From positions 16,431,057-16,495,056 of the forward strand of contig CP141148.1 in assembly GCA_035235625.1 (NCBI GenBank): a stretch of DNA of 64,000 nucleotides, in the 5' to 3' direction. Origin of the DNA: Saururus chinensis (Eukaryota; Streptophyta; Magnoliopsida; Piperales; Saururaceae). The notes under the pieces are model-generated. The model worked only from the letters and a program-made list of their open reading frames with translations. It searched no databases and had not been told where the DNA came from. Made by a program: the position numbers and the translations under genes. Below, in pieces: positions 58,725-64,000 of this stretch (position 1 is the stretch's first letter; each line of letters opens with the position of its first letter).

Positions 58725-59949
58725 ACCTTTATCTATGTGGTTAAGTTATGGTGAATGATGATGCCTTGTCAAACTTTAAGTGTGGTATGAATATGCATAT
58801 ATAAGTTTAGCATGAAGATGCACTTGATTTGAATGGTGCTTTCTGATGGTTTTCACCCATGATTTCAGTAGGAACCAGGATTAAATGTTAATGTGCATGT
58901 GTGGGATGATTATGATGATGCATGAGGGGCTGATGAGAGCATGTATCATGAATTAGGATTCATGTTTGCCTTACCCACATATGTACCATGTTCCATGCAT
59001 CATAAAACGGATTTCTGAATGAAACTTTATCGAGATTAGCCATGATTGATTGATTGGATGTAACAATGTTAGGTTGTGTGCCTGATTAATTGATCGTTGG
59101 CTTATCAAAAATTGGTCAGTCCAAAAAGACATGATTTTGATTTGAGTTCTTGTGTGGAACATGGACACTCCCTAGGTTGAGTCGATCTAAGTATACATTG
59201 AATTGAGTTGAATGGTGACGAGTTGTGTACTCGTCATGTGGTTGAGATCTCTTGAGATAGTCATCTGGACCCTAAGAATCCAAAGTGATATGCCTTTGTG
59301 CACCGGCTACCAAGTGTTCTAAGTTCCCTATGTGGGAATTTGGACTCTTCCCACCACAGGAGATGTCCAGGGTGAATACACCTACTCTAAGTTCTTTGTG
59401 TGAGATTCAGACATCCTTGGTTAGGATTGTCCTGGGTGATCAGACTTTGGGGCTGACTACCCCAAACACTTTAGGTTTCCTTCGTAGAAATCGGACTATG
59501 TCCAGCCTATGTGGCATGATTGTATTTTTCTCTATGATGGAGGCATTCACCATTTGTTAACGATACATGTGTATGAGATAATATTATGCCCAAGTTACAC
59601 AGGTTATGTAGGGATAATCGAGATTATGTGATACATGTGAATATGACTTATTTTGCATGATTTAGTATCATGTGATTGAGACTCTTATCATGCAGGGTGA
59701 ATGATCTATTGATGAATAATATGAATATACATTATGTGATTATGGGTTGAAGACACGTGTTATGCAGGTTTATTTTTATAAAGGAGAATGACTTGTTATG
59801 CATGATTAGGGATGTGATTGTGTGAGAATCACTTATTATGCAGGATGGATGTTATGCCATAATGTGATTATGCATGCCATGATTAGTATGTTTGAGATAG
59901 TGGTATGCAGGATGATTATGTATGGATAAATAGGGGATGGTAAGAGATT
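58725..59949 (+). mobile_element. Middle fragment of the 3.84-kb LTR-type element
   Basis: Matches the reverse complement of roughly 14400-16080: GATGAGAGCA...ATGAATTAGGATTCATG, GTACCATGTT-CATGCATCAT, the 62-65-bp unit region (GTTCTAAGTTCCCTATGTGGGAATTTGGAC), and diverged TGCAGG/ATG-rich repeats of the 55-bp block. Both ends are truncated and no TSD is visible. It is clearly diverged from the copy at 13865-17707, with small deletions. The ORF at 59285-59560 arises from repeat units and is not a gene. Confidence 0.85.
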
Positions 59950-61190
59950 TGATCAAACGTACTTAATGATGAACCAATCGGACAATTTTTTGTTAAGTTA
60001 TATCCTTTTAATCGATTAAAATCGAAGTAAGTTAAGAATGTGCATAAATCATTATATTGTTTAAAGTTTAAAGAGACATCTCATTCATTTGTTATGTTTA
60101 TAATAACAAATCAAATTAACAAAGTGATTCCACAATTTAATCGTTCTTCCTTAACTTATATGATTTCATTAGCTTAATAAGATTTAGAACAAAGCACCAA
60201 AGCCATCATGAATATGTATTTAATTATTTTAAATGAAAATATACTCATTTCCTTAGTTTAAAAGAATGAATTAAATGTACTAAACTACGAAAAAATCAAA
60301 CCACTTTTTGTAAAGTTATATCCTTTTAATCGATTAAAACCGAAGTAAGTTAAGAATGTGCACAAATCGTTATATCATTTAAAGTATAAAGAGACTGTCA
60401 TTTATTTGTTATGTTTGTAATAATGAATAAAATTGACAAAGCGGCCCTTAATTTATATGATTTAATTCGCTTAACTAGATTTAGAACATTGCAATAAACC
60501 TCATCTCAAATGTATATTTAATTGTTTTAAATACCTACATACTCATTTGCTATGTTCGAAAAAATGAATCAAGCGTACTAAATGATGATCCAATCGGCCC
60601 ACTTTTATATTCTTTTAATCGATACAACCAAAGTTAAGAATGTGTACAAATCGTTATATCGTTTATAGTTTAAAGAGACCTCCTATTAATTAATTCATTA
60701 CGTTCATAATAACGAATCAAATTAACAATGTAATTCCACAATTTGATCGTTCTTCCTTTATTTATATAATTTTATTAACTCAACTTAATTTAAAACAGAG
60801 CAGTAAAGCTCTTCACAAATGTATATTAAATAGTTTTAGATGAAAATGTACTCATTTGCCAAGTTCAAAAGAATAAATTAAACATACTAAATGACGAACT
60901 AAGCGGACCATTTTTTGTTAAGTTATTTCCATTTAATCAATTAAAACTGAAGTAAGTTAAGAATGTTCACAAATGATTATATCGTTTAAAATTTAAAGAG
61001 ACCACACTTACATTCGTTACATTCGTAATAACAAATCATATTAATAAAGTGATTAGACAATTTGACCGTTCTTCATTAACTTATATAATTTCATTTACTT
61101 AACTTGTTTTAGAAAATAACACCAAAGCTCATCACGAATGTATATTTAAATATTTCAAATGAATATGTACTTATTTGCTAAGTTCAAAAT
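59950..61190 (+). repeat. 319-bp tandem satellite, array 5 (forward)
   Basis: About four monomers with internal deletions (for example near 60440 and 60605). Ends at AAGTTCAAAAT before TGTAAGATCC. Confidence 0.94.
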
Positions 61191-62023
61191 TGTAAGATCC
61201 CTGATCTTAAACCGGTTTTTGTTTCACTTTAATTATCGGTTATCGTGAGGTTAACACGTTTTCTGATTTATTCTATGGTTTCAAAGATAAATGGTGTTTA
61301 TGATGGTTTTAATCAAAATCAACTTTATAGACACTGGTTTTAAGTGATTTTGAATCAAATGTGATTTTTTTGGATTTTTTTGAATTTTTACTATTTTTCC
61401 GAAAATCAGGGTTTGGCGAGACCCCCTGTGGGCCCCACCGTTGAAATTTGGGTTTTTGGACCAAATGAACCCAGACATCAACTTAATCCTATACAAAATT
61501 TTTTAGAATTTTCTCAGATTTAATCTCAAATTTGTAAAATGCCCATTTTTAGCCTATTTTTCTATTTACACCCCACAACTTACCCATACACACCCCAAAG
61601 CTTACTATAAAAGGCTAAACCTGAGCCATTCCCATTTTGGGAATAGGCTGAGGAGGAGAGGTCAGGCCTAATCCCCAATTAGGCCCGGATTAGAAGGTGT
61701 TTAAGGTAAGCTCATTCTAATTAAGCACTAAATCCTAGCTTTCTTCTTAATCCCTTCTAAATCTACCATTTTCCCTTTGTTTCAATTCGTTTTTAAACAT
61801 CAAAACTACTGATTTGAATTTTTACTACAAACCCTAGCTCTCAAAATCCGATTTTTATGTTCAACAAGCTCTATATCTAAGTTTTTAATTAGGGTTTTCT
61901 TTGTAAATCGGTTTTAATGGAGTTTAATTCAAACTCTATGTCTTTGTAAGGTTTTTAAGAAGGGTGACCATCAAATCTAAGCTTAATCAAGGGATAAGAG
62001 GTAATGGACTTTCGAAATTTCAG
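61191..62023 (+). mobile_element. 5' fragment of the 3.84-kb LTR-type element
   Basis: Begins with the intact terminus TGTAAGATCCC and matches the reverse complement of 16896-17707 in full. It includes ACCGGTTTTTG, TATAAAAGG (61606-61613), AATCCCCAATTAGGCCCGG and GGTAATGGAC. It is broken at TTTCAG (62023), followed by reversed satellite. The GTTTAAGGTAAGC after the TATA box resembles a splice donor. The missing 3.0 kb of its 3' part is not in this window in joined form. Confidence 0.9.
61606..61613 (+). promoter_or_regulatory. TATA box of the LTR-type fragment
   Basis: TATAAAAG, 415 bases from the TGTAAGATCC terminus, conserved with 17307-17315. Confidence 0.6.
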
Positions 62024-64000
62024 TTTGTCTAATTGTTTAGTATATTTTATTCATTCCTTCGAACTTATCAAATGAGTACATAGTTATTTTAAACAATTAA
62101 ATATACATTTGTGACAAAATTTGGTGCTTTGTTTAAAAATCAAGTTATACGAATAAAATTATATAAATTAAGAAAGAACAGTCAAATTATAGAATCACTT
62201 CTTAATTTTATTCATTATTATAAACGTAACAAATGAATTAAAAGTCTCTTTAAACTATAAACGATATAACGATTTGCGTACATCATTAACTTACTTCGGT
62301 TTTAATCAATAAAAAGGATATAACCTAACCACAAATGGTCCGATTGGTTCATTATTTAGTACGTTTGATTCATTATTTAAAATTTAGCAAATGAGTAAGT
62401 AATTATTTAAAATAATTAAATATACATTCGTGACGAGCTTTAGTAATTTTTTCTAAATCAAGATAAGTTTATAAAATAATATAAATTAAGAAAAAACGGC
62501 CAAATTATGAAATTGCTTTGTCAATTTGATTTGTTATTAAGAATGTAAAAATGAATAAGATGTCTCTTTAAACTTTAAATAGTAAAATTATGGAATCACT
62601 TTGTTATTTTGATTCATTATTATGAACGTAACGAATTAATGTGCAGTCTCGTTAAACTTTAATTAATACAACAATGATTTGTGTATATATTCTTAACTTA
62701 CTTTAGTTTTAATCCATTAAAATGATATAACTTAACCAAAAATGGTTCTATTAGTTTGTCATTTAGTATGTTTAATTCATACATTTGAAAGTAGCAAATG
62801 AGTATAAATTTATTTAAAATAATTAAATATACATTCTTAACAATATAACCATTTGTACACATTCTTAACTTACTTCGGTTTTAATTAATAAAAAGCATAG
62901 AATTTAACCGAAAGTGATCCAATTGGTTTGTCGTTTAGTACGTTTGATTAATTATTTTGAACTTAAGAAATGACTACGTAGATATTTAAAATAATAGTTA
63001 TTTAAAATTATATAAATTAAGAAAGAACGGTCAAATTTGTGGAATCTCTTTGTTAATTTGATTCATTATTATAAACGGAATATTAAATGGGAGATCTCTT
63101 TAAACAATAAACAATATAATGTTTTCTATACATTCTAAACTTACTTCGGTTTTAATCAATTAAAAAGATATAACTTGACCATAAATGGTCTGATTAGTTT
63201 GTTGTTTAGTACGTTTGATTCATTCATTTGAAACAAATGAGAGTACATAGTTATTTAAAATTATTAAATATATATTTATAATAAGATTTAGTGTTTTATT
63301 CTAAATCTAGTTAAACGAATAAAATGATATAAGTTAAGGAAGAACGGTTGAATTGTGGAATCACTTTGTCAATTTTATTCATTATTACGAACATAACGAA
63401 TAAAATGGAGGTCTCCTTAAACGTTTTAAAATGATAAAATGATTTGTGTATAAAACTTACATTGGTTTTAATCTATTAAATATATATAACTTGACCAAAA
63501 GTGGTCTGCTTTGTTCATTAGCTGAGTACATTTAATTAATTCTTTTGAACTTAGCTGAGTACACATTCATTTAAAATAATTAAATATACATTCGTGATGA
63601 GCTTTGAGGCTTTTTTCTAAATCAAGTTAAGAGAATAAAATCATATAAGTTAAGGAAGAATAGTCAAATTGTGGAATCATTTTGTCAATATGATTCGTTA
63701 TTTCGAATGTAACAAACAAATGGGAGGCCTCTTTAAACTTTATACGATATAGCAAATTTTACACATCCTTAACTTTTTTGGTTTTAATTGATTAAAAAGA
63801 TATAACTTGACCAAATGTAATCCGATTGGTTTATTTTTTAGTACGCTTGATTCAATATTTTGAACTTAGCAAATGAGTATGTTATCATTTAAAATTATTA
63901 AATATACATTCATGACGAGCTTTGGTGCTTTGTTTTAAATAAAGGTAAGTAAATAAAATCATATAAGTTAAGGTAAAATGGCCAAATTGTGGAATCACGT
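62024..64000 (-). repeat. 319-bp tandem satellite, array 6 (reversed)
   Basis: About six reversed monomers to the end of the window, several with deletions (near 62570 and 62840). The switch from forward array 5 to reversed array 6 happens at the broken edge of the LTR-type fragment. Confidence 0.94.

Noticed and set aside
1..64000. CENP-B-box-like motif in the satellite
   Set aside because: I looked for a matching motif and saw none; the dyads present are of other sequence.

Overview
This is nuclear DNA of a flowering plant, almost certainly heterochromatin. I see no intact host gene. The signs are: about 34 kb of a degenerate AT-rich tandem satellite (monomer near 319 bp), two kinds of endogenous pararetrovirus (Caulimoviridae) debris, Ty3/gypsy LTR retroelements with tRNA-iMet primer sites, large LTR-type insertions, and a fragment of plastid rpoB-rpoC1 DNA. 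The species cannot be named from this sequence.

Layout. Satellite forward 1-2577; pararetrovirus A, 5' part, forward 2578-6363 (primer site, movement protein, coat, zinc knuckle, protease); satellite reversed 6364-13032; pararetrovirus A, 3' part, reversed 13033-18130 (RNase H and ORF tail), split by a 3.84-kb LTR-type element at 13865-17707 with TSD GCAGT; pararetrovirus B forward 18131-27374, split by a 3,063-bp non-autonomous LTR element at 22323-25385 with TSD TTGAT that carries a captured subtilase fragment; satellite forward 27375-48211; a second large LTR-type element, reversed, 48212-58132 with TSD CGTTA, which itself holds a 5.24-kb Ty3/gypsy element (48412-53648, TSD ACAAG) and a plastid insert (about 56553-58023); satellite forward 58133-58724; a middle fragment of the 3.84-kb element 58725-59949; satellite forward 59950-61190; a 5' fragment of the same element 61191-62023; satellite reversed 62024-64000.

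How it fits together. Strand and phase of the satellite act as a record of rearrangement. Flipping about 6364-18130 back puts this stretch of satellite in one direction, joins the two halves of pararetrovirus A in order, and leaves a satellite gap of only about 8 bases at its insertion site. This points to one 11.8-kb inversion. Target-site duplications give the order of later insertions. Nothing here looks able to make a functional product: the viral frames are broken, the gypsy element has stop codons and a lost integrase catalytic residue, and the plastid and subtilase pieces are fragments. The best leads are the inversion, the gene-capturing element, a pararetrovirus that lacks reverse transcriptase at a site where this cannot be blamed on the later insertion, and higher-order structure in the satellite.
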